Below, piece after piece: positions 8,586 to 17,153 of a stretch of DNA of 64,000 bases (the first letter of the stretch is position 1; the number at the start of each line of letters is the position of its first letter). Origin of the DNA: Bradyrhizobium huanghuaihaiense (GTDB taxonomy: Bacteria > Pseudomonadota > Alphaproteobacteria > Rhizobiales > Xanthobacteraceae); NCBI RefSeq assembly GCF_007830635.1, contig NZ_VLLA01000019.1, forward strand, positions 46,097-110,096, read 5' to 3'. The position numbers were made by a program, and so were the translations under genes. The notes beneath the pieces were generated by a model, which ran no database searches, was not told the DNA's origin, and saw only the letters and a list, made by a program, of their open reading frames with translations.

Positions 8586-9566
8586 ATGAAGCACCGGGAC
8601 CTCTCCGAGACGAACCTGCTGGACCCGCGCCTGCTCCGGCTCTTCGACGCCTTGTTCACCACGGGCAGCGTCACCAAGGCGGCCGAAAGGCTCGGTCAAA
8701 GTCAGCCGACCATTTCGATCTGGCTGGCGCGCCTGCGAAAGGAACTCGACGATCCGCTCTTCATCCGGTCGGCGGAGGGGATGCTGCCGACGCCGCGCGC
8801 CGAGGCTCTCATCGGCACGGCGAGGCAGGTGCTGGAAATGCTGCGTCGCCTGGCCGAGCTTCGCACCGATTTCGATCCGACAACCGCAAAACGCCGTTTT
8901 ACCATCTGCATGACGGATGGAAGCCACGTCACGCTGCTTCCGTCCATTCTCGCTCACGTCCGCCGCGTTGCCGCTGGCGTTCGTATCGAGGCGACACAGA
9001 TCGGCGCGGACACCCCACGGATGCTGCAATCCGGCGAAGCTGATCTGGCGCTCGGCTACATCTCGGATCTCGATGCGGGGCACTTCCAGCAGGCGCTGTT
9101 TCCGCAGGATTGGGTCTGCCTGGCGAACGCAAGACATGCCCGGATCCGCGACCGCATCACAGCTAAGGATTTCCGGCGTGAGGCACACGTCCTCATCCGT
9201 TCCGGCACTGGACATCAGTTGCTCGCGGACGCGCTACAGCAGCAGCGGATGGTCCTTGACGTTGCGCTCGAGCTACCGGGCTTTTTGGGGTTACCTGCAA
9301 TCGTCGGGACGACTGACCTGATCGCAACCCTTCCAAGGCACATTGGCGAAACGCTGGCTCACTACTACGGCCTGCGCGTGCTCGACTGCCCCCTGGCAAT
9401 CGCCGGATTTACTGTAAAGCAATATTGGCACGCCCGTTTCCATCACGATCCGGCAAGCCAGTGGTTGCGTGGCGTCTGCGCGGAACTTTTTCAACAGCAG
9501 GAAGTGCGGGGTCTACATCGTTCCGGTCGGCCAAAGCAACGAAAGCCACGCAATTTGCAGTCGTAA
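8586..9566 (+). CDS. LysR-family transcriptional regulator
   Basis: This 326-residue protein has an N-terminal winged helix-turn-helix (LRLFDALFTTGSVTKAAERL, then SQPTISIWLARLR) and a C-terminal substrate-binding-like effector domain. LysR genes typically control the divergent neighbour, so the shikimate-type operon starting at 8481 is the predicted target, and a pathway intermediate is the predicted inducer. The shared 104-bp spacer supports this. The far C-terminus, from about residue 308, is rich in Arg, Lys and Gln and looks less conserved. Confidence 0.9.
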   Translation: MKHRDLSETNLLDPRLLRLFDALFTTGSVTKAAERLGQSQPTISIWLARLRKELDDPLFIRSAEGMLPTPRAEALIGTARQVLEMLRRLAELRTDFDPTTAKRRFTICMTDGSHVTLLPSILAHVRRVAAGVRIEATQIGADTPRMLQSGEADLALGYISDLDAGHFQQALFPQDWVCLANARHARIRDRITAKDFRREAHVLIRSGTGHQLLADALQQQRMVLDVALELPGFLGLPAIVGTTDLIATLPRHIGETLAHYYGLRVLDCPLAIAGFTVKQYWHARFHHDPASQWLRGVCAELFQQQEVRGLHRSGRPKQRKPRNLQS

Positions 9567-9872
9567 TGGTCCTGCTAGCGGAGCAGCGGCCGCGCCCCGG
9601 CGCATTCTTGTGGACGTTCATCTGGTCTCTCCCTGGAACACTGAAGCTTCGCAACCTCAGCTTCCTCGGTTCAGACCAGATGAGTGCGCGGACCGGGGGA
9701 ATTGATGCAAAGGCTGTAACCACACCCGAACGGATGTAGCCGATGTTACGGCTGCCAGACGAGCGCTATATCCGAACTGACGGCTGGGCATTCGAGCTTC
9801 CCGGGACGACATTCCGTCCGGAGTGCAGAACCCGTCCGATCGCGCGGAGCGATTGCGATGAGGGAGGCTACG
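9567..9872. other. Intergenic region with no gene, holding a long-spaced inverted repeat
   Basis: No convincing reading frame was found in these 306 bp. The region precedes the first glycine-rich repeat gene and should hold its promoter. A perfect inverted repeat is present at 9618-9683 and is listed separately. A purine-rich AGGGAGG at 9861-9867 serves the next gene. Confidence 0.6.
9618..9683. repeat. 11-bp perfect inverted repeat with 44-bp spacer
   Basis: TCATCTGGTCT at 9618-9628 is exactly mirrored by AGACCAGATGA at 9673-9683. The long spacer makes a simple terminator hairpin unlikely. A two-site operator for a dimeric regulator, or a remnant of an element end, are both possible. It lies about 190 bp upstream of the repeat-protein start. 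Confidence 0.6.
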
Positions 9873-11246
9873 ATGGATTTTACGCGGATGTCGGATGGAA
9901 TCCGGCTGCATCACGCCTCTCGTCACCACGATGGATACGATGGCGCGGACGAATTGGGCCCTGCGTCCCTGTTCCATCGTCCCGGCCCGTTTGCTGGTCC
10001 TGGACCATACGCCGCGAGCGCGAATACCCATCATAGAGACTCCGACCCCGTTCAATCCAAACATCCCCCATCGGGGGGCGAGATGGGCGGCCACGCCGGC
10101 AACCACGCGGCAGCGGGCCTGGATGCTTCGTCTACGAAGCCTCCTGCCGGCGCATCCTTTCCCGAGAAGGGCATTGCTTCGGTCGAGAGTGGGGCGAATA
10201 CGGCAGGGAACGGCGGAGATGGCTACTTCTACGGAAGCATCATTCACGCGTCCCTGTTGATCTACGAACCGATCAACATTTCGATCAGCGTGGGATACGG
10301 CTCGGTCGCCCTGGCCAACCAGTCCAACAATCTGAATGTCGATCAATCCGCTCTTCAAATGGCCGGCGTCGGCGGCCATGGCGGCAATGACAACATTGCA
10401 GCGGGTGGGAGCACCGGTACGTTTTTAGATTCCGGCGTGATCGCGAGTGGCGACAACAGCGCCGGAAACGGCGGCAGCGGCTATTTCTCGGGTGCGATCG
10501 TGGACGCTCCCGTGGTGATCTATCATCCGATCAATATTGCATTGGCGAGCTCGGGCGGCACTGCACATGCAAGTCAGTCGAACACGGTCGACATCGACCA
10601 ATCGGCTACGCAGATCGCGGGGGTCGGCGGAAGTGGCGGACATGGCAATGTGGCCGCCGGCGGCAGCGTCATCACGCTCGACCCCCGTTGGGGATCGAGC
10701 GTCTTTGACGTTCAAACGGGCGGAAGCCAGGCCGGCAATGGCGGCGACGGCATATTCTACGGGGAACTCGTCCATACCTCGTTTGTCGTGTACAACCCGA
10801 TCAACATCGCAGTCGCGGGCTATGGCTCCAGCGCTTACGCGGTCCAGATAAATGATGTCTCCGTGGATCAATCCGCGGTTCAGATCGCCGGCATTGGCGG
10901 GCACGGCGGCAACGACAACGCCGCAGCGGGCGGCCATGCAAACCTTCTCTCCCATCATCTGTGGGGCGGGTCCGATACGATCGCGACCGGTTCGAACAGC
11001 GCAGGCAATGGCGGCAACGGTTATTTTTCCGGCAGTCTGGTCGACGTCAGCGTCGCGATCTATGCACCCATCAACATAGCAATCGCAGGTCCCCATTCGA
11101 CGGCCGTGGCCGATCAGGTCAACAACGTGCACATCGACCAGAGTACGACCCAGATCGCCGGCGTTGGCGGGGACGGCGGCTACGGCAACCTCGCGCTAGG
11201 TGGCGATGCCGCGCATCTCCTGTCGGATCTTCACCTGGTGGCATAG
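9873..11246 (+). CDS. Glycine-rich protein with four tandem ~88-residue repeats, probable type I secretion substrate
   Basis: The product has 457 residues. After a His/Pro/Gly-rich leader of about 110 residues come four tandem repeats of 86, 90, 90 and 81 residues. Each repeat opens with AGNGGxGYFxG, continues with a hydrophobic strand ending YxPINIA, then DQSAxQIAGVGG and GGNDNxAAGG. No Sec signal, Cys or RTX nonapeptide (GGxGxDxUx) was seen. The start at 9873 is chosen because AGGGAGG precedes it; the ATG at 9858 overlaps that site. A one-repeat paralogue and a complete ABC/membrane-fusion exporter pair follow on the same strand, so export by that system is inferred. The C-terminus ends in a short hydrophobic stretch (LLSDLHLVA), which would fit a type I signal. 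I do not recognise the family. Confidence 0.75.
   Translation: MDFTRMSDGIRLHHASRHHDGYDGADELGPASLFHRPGPFAGPGPYAASANTHHRDSDPVQSKHPPSGGEMGGHAGNHAAAGLDASSTKPPAGASFPEKGIASVESGANTAGNGGDGYFYGSIIHASLLIYEPINISISVGYGSVALANQSNNLNVDQSALQMAGVGGHGGNDNIAAGGSTGTFLDSGVIASGDNSAGNGGSGYFSGAIVDAPVVIYHPINIALASSGGTAHASQSNTVDIDQSATQIAGVGGSGGHGNVAAGGSVITLDPRWGSSVFDVQTGGSQAGNGGDGIFYGELVHTSFVVYNPINIAVAGYGSSAYAVQINDVSVDQSAVQIAGIGGHGGNDNAAAGGHANLLSHHLWGGSDTIATGSNSAGNGGNGYFSGSLVDVSVAIYAPINIAIAGPHSTAVADQVNNVHIDQSTTQIAGVGGDGGYGNLALGGDAAHLLSDLHLVA
10203..11243 (+). repeat. Four tandem coding repeats (258, 270, 270, 243 bp)
   Basis: Repeat units begin at 10203, 10461, 10731 and 11001. Each opens with codons for AGNGG and carries the PINI, DQS and AGxGGxGGxxN blocks at matching spacing. 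Between copies the DNA has diverged more than the protein, which points to old duplication with selection on the protein. Confidence 0.8.
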
Positions 11247-11497
11247 CGAAACGTCGCATCGCTCGCATGGCCGGTCGCATCGCGGCGCGCGCCGTCGCCG
11301 CTCTTCGCATGCAAAGCCCGCGCAGAGGCGCCCTCCCCTGACGAAATGTCGTACTTTCGTACGTAGGCCCACCAAACCGGATGGTGTTCGATTTGACATC
11401 TATCGCGCTCGCGCGCGGGCGGATCAGACTTGCCGTGCGCGTCCGCCTGATCGGGATGGATGTTGCACGACAACCAACAAAACGACGGAGGCCTCAA

Positions 11498-11956
11498 ATG
11501 ATGCCAAAGGCAATCAACATCTCGGATACGATCAAATTCAAATCGATCGACACCGGTGGTCAAAGTGCCGGAAATGGCGGCGACGGTACCTTCAAGGGAG
11601 CCATCATCAGCAAGCCGACTGTCAACTACGATCCGACCAACAAGGCGGAAGGCGCCGACGTGCACGTGAGCACCGGCGATCACGTCAAACAGACGGCGGA
11701 TTGGGATGCCGGCGGCGCCAACGCCAAGGCCTCGGTGTTCTCCAAGGCTCATGGCGGAGACGCCGAGTCGAACGGAAGCCAGAAGTCCTACAGCGGCTAC
11801 GATACCTCCAAGGTCTACGCCAATACGGATGCCACCCAGATCAACAAGCTCGCGGTGGACCAGCACCAGGAAGTTGTCGCCGGCATCGGCGGCGATGGCG
11901 GAGACGGCAACTTCGCATGGGGTGGCGGGGTGACCTTCCATCTCGACACGCTCTGA
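11498..11956 (+). CDS. Small glycine-rich paralogue of the repeat protein
   Basis: This 152-residue protein contains one copy of the architecture found four times in its upstream neighbour. It has SAGNGGDGTFKGAI, then YDPTNKA in place of YxPINIA, an insert of about 60 residues rich in Ala, Gly, Ser and Asp, and QINKLAVDQ followed by AGIGGDGGDGNFAWGG. It ends VTFHLDTL. The start is the first of two adjacent ATGs and has GGAGG at 11487-11491. It may be the main substrate of, or a subunit partially dependent on, the exporter encoded next. Homology to the neighbour is clear, but the function is unknown. Confidence 0.72.
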   Translation: MMPKAINISDTIKFKSIDTGGQSAGNGGDGTFKGAIISKPTVNYDPTNKAEGADVHVSTGDHVKQTADWDAGGANAKASVFSKAHGGDAESNGSQKSYSGYDTSKVYANTDATQINKLAVDQHQEVVAGIGGDGGDGNFAWGGGVTFHLDTL

Positions 11957-11976
11957 CGATCCGCTCGTCCGACTGG

Positions 11977-12006
11977 CGGGACCGGCTGCCGCGGCCGCCG
12001 GTCCCG
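11977..12006 (+). terminator. GC-rich hairpin between the substrate gene and the exporter
   Basis: CGGGACCGGC at 11977-11986 pairs perfectly with GCCGGTCCCG at 11997-12006 around a 10-base loop, followed by GATTTT. It starts 20 bp after the stop of the small repeat protein and lies about 90 bp before the ABC gene. A partial terminator or mRNA-stabilising stem that sets a high substrate-to-exporter ratio is the likely role. Confidence 0.55.
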
Positions 12007-12098
12007 GATTTTCACGCCAAAGATCTACCGATACCGTTGCCGGATTGCGTTGACCATCAGTCAAGTGCGCCGGACCTCGATTTCAGGCGGTGACGATC

Positions 12099-13835
12099 AT
12101 GCTGATGCCGCCCATTCGGTTGCCCATCCTGCCGCAGATCCGGACGCCACTGCACACAGCCCTCCGGTCCTGCGTGGGACCGCTGGGTCTCGTATTCGCA
12201 TATAGCTGCAGTTACAATCTGCTGCTGTTTGCGCCCTCCATCTATCTTCTTCAGATCTACGACCGCGTGTTGTCGAGCCGGAGCGGCGACACGTTGCTCC
12301 TGCTCACGCTCATAGTCGCGATCACAGTGGTCGTCGGCGGCGTGTTCGATGCATTGCGGCGCGCCGTCCTTGGACGCCTCGGCGCCTGGCTCGACGATCG
12401 CCTTCGTCCCTGCGTGCTTTCGGCCGGCCTCGAATCAGCGTTTCGCAGCGATTGGACGCAAGCGTCGGGCGCATATCGGGACCTCACCGTGCTGCGCCAG
12501 TTCGTCGAGTCCGGCTCATGTACGATGCTGTTCGACGCGCTCTGGGCGCCCTTGTTCCTCCTTGTCCTCGTTCTGATCCATCCCCTGCTTGGCGTGGTGG
12601 GCGCCTGCTGCGTCGCCTTCCTGTTCGCACTCACGGTCGCCGGAGAGCTGGTCACGGAAGACGCTCTGCTCAGGTCCAGCGCCGCGCTCTCCAGAAGCTA
12701 CGGTCGCCTTCAGACTGCCGCGGGCAACATCCACATGATCCGCGCCATGGGAATGTTCGATAGCGCTGCGCGCATGATCCACCGTGACGCGCAGCACGCG
12801 CGCAGAGAGCACGATGTGGCGCTCCGGCGAGGCGAGATCGTCTCACTGGCCACCAAGCCGGTTCGCGCGCTGTCGCAGGTCTTGATCATGGGGGCTGCCG
12901 CGTGGCTCGTCCTCGATCACGGGAAAAGTCCGGCAATCATCTTTGCTTCTACGCTGATGTTCAGCCGGGCGCTCGCGCCGGTCGAAAGTGCGGTCGCAGG
13001 CTGGAAATCACTCGTGACGGCCGTGAACGCCTGTCAGCGGCTCGGCGCACTTCTCGCCGCATTCCCCCTCGCCCGGCAGGAGAGCGCGGGGGTTTTCCCG
13101 CCGCAGGCGCGAAGCGGCCTCGTCGTCGACAATGTGGGCGTGTGGCTTGCGGGGACCGACCATCTTCTGCTGAACGGCGTCTCCTTCAGCCTCATGCCCG
13201 GAGAATGCCTTGGCATCATCGGTCCGTCCGGGTCAGGCAAGTCCTTGCTCGGCCAGGTGATCGCCGGGCTGTCGATGCCGACGCATGGCCGTGTCCTCCT
13301 CGACAATACCGACGTCTCGCTGCTTCGCGAGGGCCGAAACGGCGACGGCCTCGGATATCTCCCCCAGGACATCAATCTGATCGGCGACACCATCAACGAC
13401 ATCATCGCACGCCTTGAAGATGCCGACCGGCGGAAGGTCGTCGAAGCGGCCAAGCTCGCCGGAATCCATGGGGCGATCATGCGCCTGCCGCAGGGTTACG
13501 ACACGGTGGTTCACAGTGAAACAATCTTCTCACGCGGGTATCGACAGCGCCTCGGTCTTGCCCGCGCCTTTTTCGGCAGCCCACGCCTCATCGTTCTCGA
13601 CGAACCCAACGCCAGCCTCGACTACGGGGGCGAGCGAATGCTCCTGGATGCCATCGAGCGCATGAAGCTCGCAGGCGTCATCCTTGTCGTCGTCACTCAC
13701 AGGATGGGTCTCCTCGCCGCCACGGACAAGATTGCCATCATGGAAGACGGTGCGGTCGCCGCGTTCGGCGACAGCGAGGACATCTTTGAACGGCACCTGA
13801 GCCGACCCCAGGTTACTTCGCAGGTTGCGCCATGA
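12099..13835 (+). CDS. Type I secretion ABC permease/ATPase (PrtD/HlyB class)
   Basis: This inner-membrane half-transporter has an N-terminal membrane domain (about residues 1-300) and a C-terminal ATPase. It lacks a C39 peptidase domain, as in PrtD-type exporters. Walker A is GPSGSGKS, and Walker B with D-loop reads LIVLDEPNASLD, followed by VVTHR. The usual signature LSGGQRQR is replaced by FSRGYRQR, an unusual degeneration. The ATG at 12099 gives 578 residues; an in-frame GTG at 12090 is possible. It overlaps the membrane-fusion gene by four bases and follows two candidate substrates. Confidence 0.87.
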   Translation: MLMPPIRLPILPQIRTPLHTALRSCVGPLGLVFAYSCSYNLLLFAPSIYLLQIYDRVLSSRSGDTLLLLTLIVAITVVVGGVFDALRRAVLGRLGAWLDDRLRPCVLSAGLESAFRSDWTQASGAYRDLTVLRQFVESGSCTMLFDALWAPLFLLVLVLIHPLLGVVGACCVAFLFALTVAGELVTEDALLRSSAALSRSYGRLQTAAGNIHMIRAMGMFDSAARMIHRDAQHARREHDVALRRGEIVSLATKPVRALSQVLIMGAAAWLVLDHGKSPAIIFASTLMFSRALAPVESAVAGWKSLVTAVNACQRLGALLAAFPLARQESAGVFPPQARSGLVVDNVGVWLAGTDHLLLNGVSFSLMPGECLGIIGPSGSGKSLLGQVIAGLSMPTHGRVLLDNTDVSLLREGRNGDGLGYLPQDINLIGDTINDIIARLEDADRRKVVEAAKLAGIHGAIMRLPQGYDTVVHSETIFSRGYRQRLGLARAFFGSPRLIVLDEPNASLDYGGERMLLDAIERMKLAGVILVVVTHRMGLLAATDKIAIMEDGAVAAFGDSEDIFERHLSRPQVTSQVAP

Positions 13836-15304
13836 TGTGGAATTCTCTCACCATCTGGAAGCATCCCGCCGTCTCGAGACTTCCCATGATCTGGGACCGG
13901 CTCATGCGCGCGCCGGCGCGCCCCCCACTCGCCCGACGATCTGGCGTCGTGGTAACCGCAATCGACGATTTCGAGCCTCTGGAATTTCCGTGGTGCTCGA
14001 CGCCTACGCCGACGTCGCCACGCGGAAGGCTTCGCGCGATCACCGTCGCGGGCAATCTGCTGGTGCTCTGCTTCATGCTGGGGCTTGGTACATGGGCGAG
14101 CCTCGCGCCTCTCGAGAGCGCCGCGATCGCGTCCGGCGTCGTGGAATCGGAATCGAGCCGGAAGACCATTCAGCATCTGGAAGGCGGTATCGTCAGCAAG
14201 ATCCTGGTTTCGGATGGCGACAACGTGCGCAGCGGCCAAACGCTGATCGCGCTGGAGGACACCCGGGCGAGCTCGGAGGTACAAAGTCTTCAAGGCCAAT
14301 TTTGGGATGCGGCTGCTCGTGCCGCTCGGCTTCAAGCCGAGCAGCAGAGGTTCGAGAGGATCGCAATTCCGGACGCGCTGGAACAGGACAGCAGGCAGAG
14401 CGGAGTGGCCGCCGCTGCAGTGTCGGCGCAGCAATTCATTTTTCAGGCGCGCCTGCAGGTTCACGAGTCGCAGCTTGCGGTCATTCGCGAACGAAGGCGT
14501 CAAGTCGAGAAGGAGATCGAAGGTCTCACGGCGCAGGAGAGCGCCACCGGGCAGCGGATCGGCATCGTCCGGGAGGAACTGGATATGGTCACGACCCTCG
14601 TCAACAAGGGGCTCGAACGGCGGCCGCGACTTCTGAACCTGCAGCGGGAGCTGGCCGACGTTGAGGGCCGCCGCGGCGAGATCGCGGCGCAGATTTCCCG
14701 CGCCGCGCAAGTCATCAGCGAACAGCAGGCCACATTGTTCAAGCTCGAGAGCGAGAGGCAGAACGAGATCGCACAGTCGCTTCGTGAAGCACAGAACCAG
14801 ATATTCCAGCTCCGCGAGCGGTTGTTTGCGGCCAGGGACCAGCTATCGCGAACAGAGGTCAAGGCGCCAGAGGACGGCGTGATAACCGATTTGCGGATTC
14901 ATACAGCCGGTGGCGTCGTCGGAGCGGGCGCTCCGCTCATGGACCTGGTGCCCCGGCAAGACCGTCTCATCGTGACCGCGCGCCTGAGGCCCGAGGATAT
15001 CGATGTGGTTCATCCCGGCCTCAATGCCGAGGTTCACCTCCTACCGTACAATCAGCGTCGCGTGCCTCGCCTAAAGGGAACTGTCGTGCACGTGTCCGCA
15101 GACCGGCTCCTCGACAAGCGTACCGACCAGCCATACTACGCGACCAAAATCCGGATCGACGACGCGCAGATCGTCGCAAACGACATCCCGATCGTCCCCG
15201 GCATGCCGGTTCAAGTGTTCATCACGACAGGGCGCGGTACCGTGGCTCTCTACGCGCTCAGGCCCCTGCTCGACAGCTTCCGTGGTGCATTCAGAGAGGA
15301 CTAA
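13832..15304 (+). CDS. Type I secretion membrane-fusion protein (HlyD/PrtE family)
   Basis: This 490-residue periplasmic adaptor links the ABC exporter to an outer-membrane channel. A cytoplasmic N-terminus of about 70 residues, longer than usual, precedes one transmembrane helix (about 71-92). The lipoyl/biotinyl-like half motif (IQHLEGGIVSKILVSDGDNV), a long coiled coil rich in Gln, Glu and Arg, and the C-terminal HlyD block with AEVHLLPYNQRRVPRL follow. Its start overlaps the ABC stop (ATGATG over TGA). No TolC-like gene is adjacent, so the outer-membrane partner is presumably shared. Confidence 0.9.
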   Translation: MMWNSLTIWKHPAVSRLPMIWDRLMRAPARPPLARRSGVVVTAIDDFEPLEFPWCSTPTPTSPRGRLRAITVAGNLLVLCFMLGLGTWASLAPLESAAIASGVVESESSRKTIQHLEGGIVSKILVSDGDNVRSGQTLIALEDTRASSEVQSLQGQFWDAAARAARLQAEQQRFERIAIPDALEQDSRQSGVAAAAVSAQQFIFQARLQVHESQLAVIRERRRQVEKEIEGLTAQESATGQRIGIVREELDMVTTLVNKGLERRPRLLNLQRELADVEGRRGEIAAQISRAAQVISEQQATLFKLESERQNEIAQSLREAQNQIFQLRERLFAARDQLSRTEVKAPEDGVITDLRIHTAGGVVGAGAPLMDLVPRQDRLIVTARLRPEDIDVVHPGLNAEVHLLPYNQRRVPRLKGTVVHVSADRLLDKRTDQPYYATKIRIDDAQIVANDIPIVPGMPVQVFITTGRGTVALYALRPLLDSFRGAFRED

Positions 15305-16083
15305 GTCTCCTGCATCGGACCTGCGCCGGGTTCGTGATCGCGCCCCTGCGCCGGCAACCGGCCACGCCAGCGGAGCACGGCTTCCGTCCGATTGTGCGCA
15401 GCACATTTCCGCATGATATGCTGGATGTGCATTTTGACTGTGCTTTCCGAGAGGTTCAATTTGGCGGCGATCAGTTTGTTGGGCAGGCCGAGCTCCAATT
15501 CCGCCAGAACCTGTTGCTCACGAGGCGTGAGATCCGTCACGCTCCTTTCGATAGTCACTCCGGCTCCCTCGTTCACAAGATATGCGCGCGCAAGCCCGCG
15601 TGCATCTGGCGGCTCGAAATCCGGTATCCTGTTCATCCCGGCGACGGGCAACGGCCTGTAGACGCCGCCGACAAGGACAAGGCGCAGGCCAGCTATGGCG
15701 ATCTCGATCGGCAGCGAGGTAGAAAGAAAGCCGCGTACGCCCCGCTGCATCGCAGCCTGCACGGTCGGCTCGTCGTCATGGTTTGACAGGATTGCAACGG
15801 CGGCGTTGGGACAACACTCCGCGACGAAGGCGAGACTGCCCTCAACCGAGGGATCGTCGATGGGCTTGTCTGCGATACTCAGCACCACCAGACGAACATC
15901 GCGGGTTGACGTGCAGTCCAGGCTTTCGACCGTTGCCATGTCGAGGATCTCGAATTCCGCCAATTCCCGCCTGAGGACGTTGAGAATACATGTGCGAGGC
16001 AACAGGAGCGGTTCGACGATCACCAGAACCGGCAAGTGAAGCGACCCATCGAGCCGCTTTGAGGAGTTGGTTATGTCGTCCAT
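15301..16083 (-). CDS. LuxR/NarL-type regulator with degenerate receiver
   Basis: This 260-residue protein has a response-regulator-like N-terminal domain and a C-terminal LuxR helix-turn-helix (LTPREQQVLAELELGLPNKLIAAKLNLSE is the core, about residues 185-213). The receiver lacks the usual acidic pocket: the first strand reads VIVEPLL, the phospho-acceptor position in VVLSIADKP is not Asp, and the conserved Lys in GFLSTSLP is absent. It may therefore work without phosphorylation. The start at 16083 has GAGGAA in front. The gene is convergent with the exporter, overlapping it by four bases, and may regulate the repeat-protein locus. Confidence 0.85.
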   Translation of the reverse strand: MDDITNSSKRLDGSLHLPVLVIVEPLLLPRTCILNVLRRELAEFEILDMATVESLDCTSTRDVRLVVLSIADKPIDDPSVEGSLAFVAECCPNAAVAILSNHDDEPTVQAAMQRGVRGFLSTSLPIEIAIAGLRLVLVGGVYRPLPVAGMNRIPDFEPPDARGLARAYLVNEGAGVTIERSVTDLTPREQQVLAELELGLPNKLIAAKLNLSESTVKMHIQHIMRKCAAHNRTEAVLRWRGRLPAQGRDHEPGAGPMQET

Positions 16084-16295
16084 GATTTCCTCGAGATGAA
16101 AAGAGCTTCCACGATATTCCCATTCCCTATTGCTTCTCCCCTGCTGCTGCATTCATCCTGAATGATCATCATGAGAGCGGCGCAGTGCCACCGCAGTGCC
16201 TTATCCACTGCGGGTTTACCTGACGCCTGGGTGGAAATTCTTTCCGCTCAAATCATTTCGGCGCGTACCGCGCGGTGACGCAGTCGACGCATTCC

Positions 16296-16880
16296 CTAAT
16301 TGCAGATATTTCGATAGGCCGTTGACGCCGCCGACCCCGACTTGCCGTCGACGACATATGCTTCATCCTCCTTCACGAGATAAAGAAACGGTCTCTCTCC
16401 GGTCTCGCCGCCTGATGCGCTTCTTCCTTTCACACGCCCGCAAATCGTATCCACGGGGCGTCCAAGCGTGTTCTTTCGCATCGTGCGCTTCATTTCGGTG
16501 AATTCGGCCGATCCTGGTTCCTCCATCTTCGTCGCGATGGTGACCTTCGCCTTTTCCAGGACAGGATCTGATACTTCCGCAGGCCGTTCGGATGCCGGGA
16601 CGCTGATCCTCGTCCGCGGTGACGCCGCTTTGGCGAGGTCGACCGATTTGCTCTTCTTTGGAGATGATTTCTTGCCGGACCTTCCCGGAGTTGCAGAATT
16701 CGATTTGACGATCACGGGATTCGGCGCCAATGCCGTCGGCGGTGGCTGCGCGGGTCGGGCGACCGCAACCCGGTCGAAACAGGGTCGTGACTCACACCCA
16801 AGGAAATACCCTCGGGAAGGCGCGAACCAGCCAAAGCCGATCAGGACTCCTGCCAGCACTCCAACAAAAAGCAGTCCCAT
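16296..16880 (-). CDS. Membrane-anchored hypothetical protein
   Basis: This 194-residue protein begins with a hydrophobic segment (GLLFVGVLAGVLIGFGWF) that should act as an uncleaved anchor. A Pro/Ala/Lys/Ser-rich linker of about 80 residues follows, and then a compact C-terminal domain (from about residue 105) with the blocks KMEEPGSAEFTEMKR, DTICGRVKG and FLYLVKEDEAYVVDG. Four Cys residues could pair in the periplasm. AGGGAGG precedes the chosen start; the frame itself opens at 16946. I do not recognise a function. Confidence 0.65.
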   Translation of the reverse strand: MGLLFVGVLAGVLIGFGWFAPSRGYFLGCESRPCFDRVAVARPAQPPPTALAPNPVIVKSNSATPGRSGKKSSPKKSKSVDLAKAASPRTRISVPASERPAEVSDPVLEKAKVTIATKMEEPGSAEFTEMKRTMRKNTLGRPVDTICGRVKGRSASGGETGERPFLYLVKEDEAYVVDGKSGSAASTAYRNICN

Positions 16881-17153
16881 CCGATTCCCTCCCTGGGAGC
16901 TCGGCTCGCACTTGTAACTAGGACTAATTCCGCGCTGGTAATCCATCTGTTGCGCAAAAGCGTTAAGCGCCTATTAAGCGCGCAGTGGCCCGATTTGGTC
17001 CGCTCTTGGACCCCTCTGCAACTTGAGTGTTCGAAGGTCCGCTTTGCACCACCAAAAGATGCCGATGACCGGCTTATGGCCCACAGGCCAATTCGGGTGC
17101 GCCGATCCGCACCGCGGGCTATCCGGAGCCGCTATCGACACCGCTTGGCCTGA

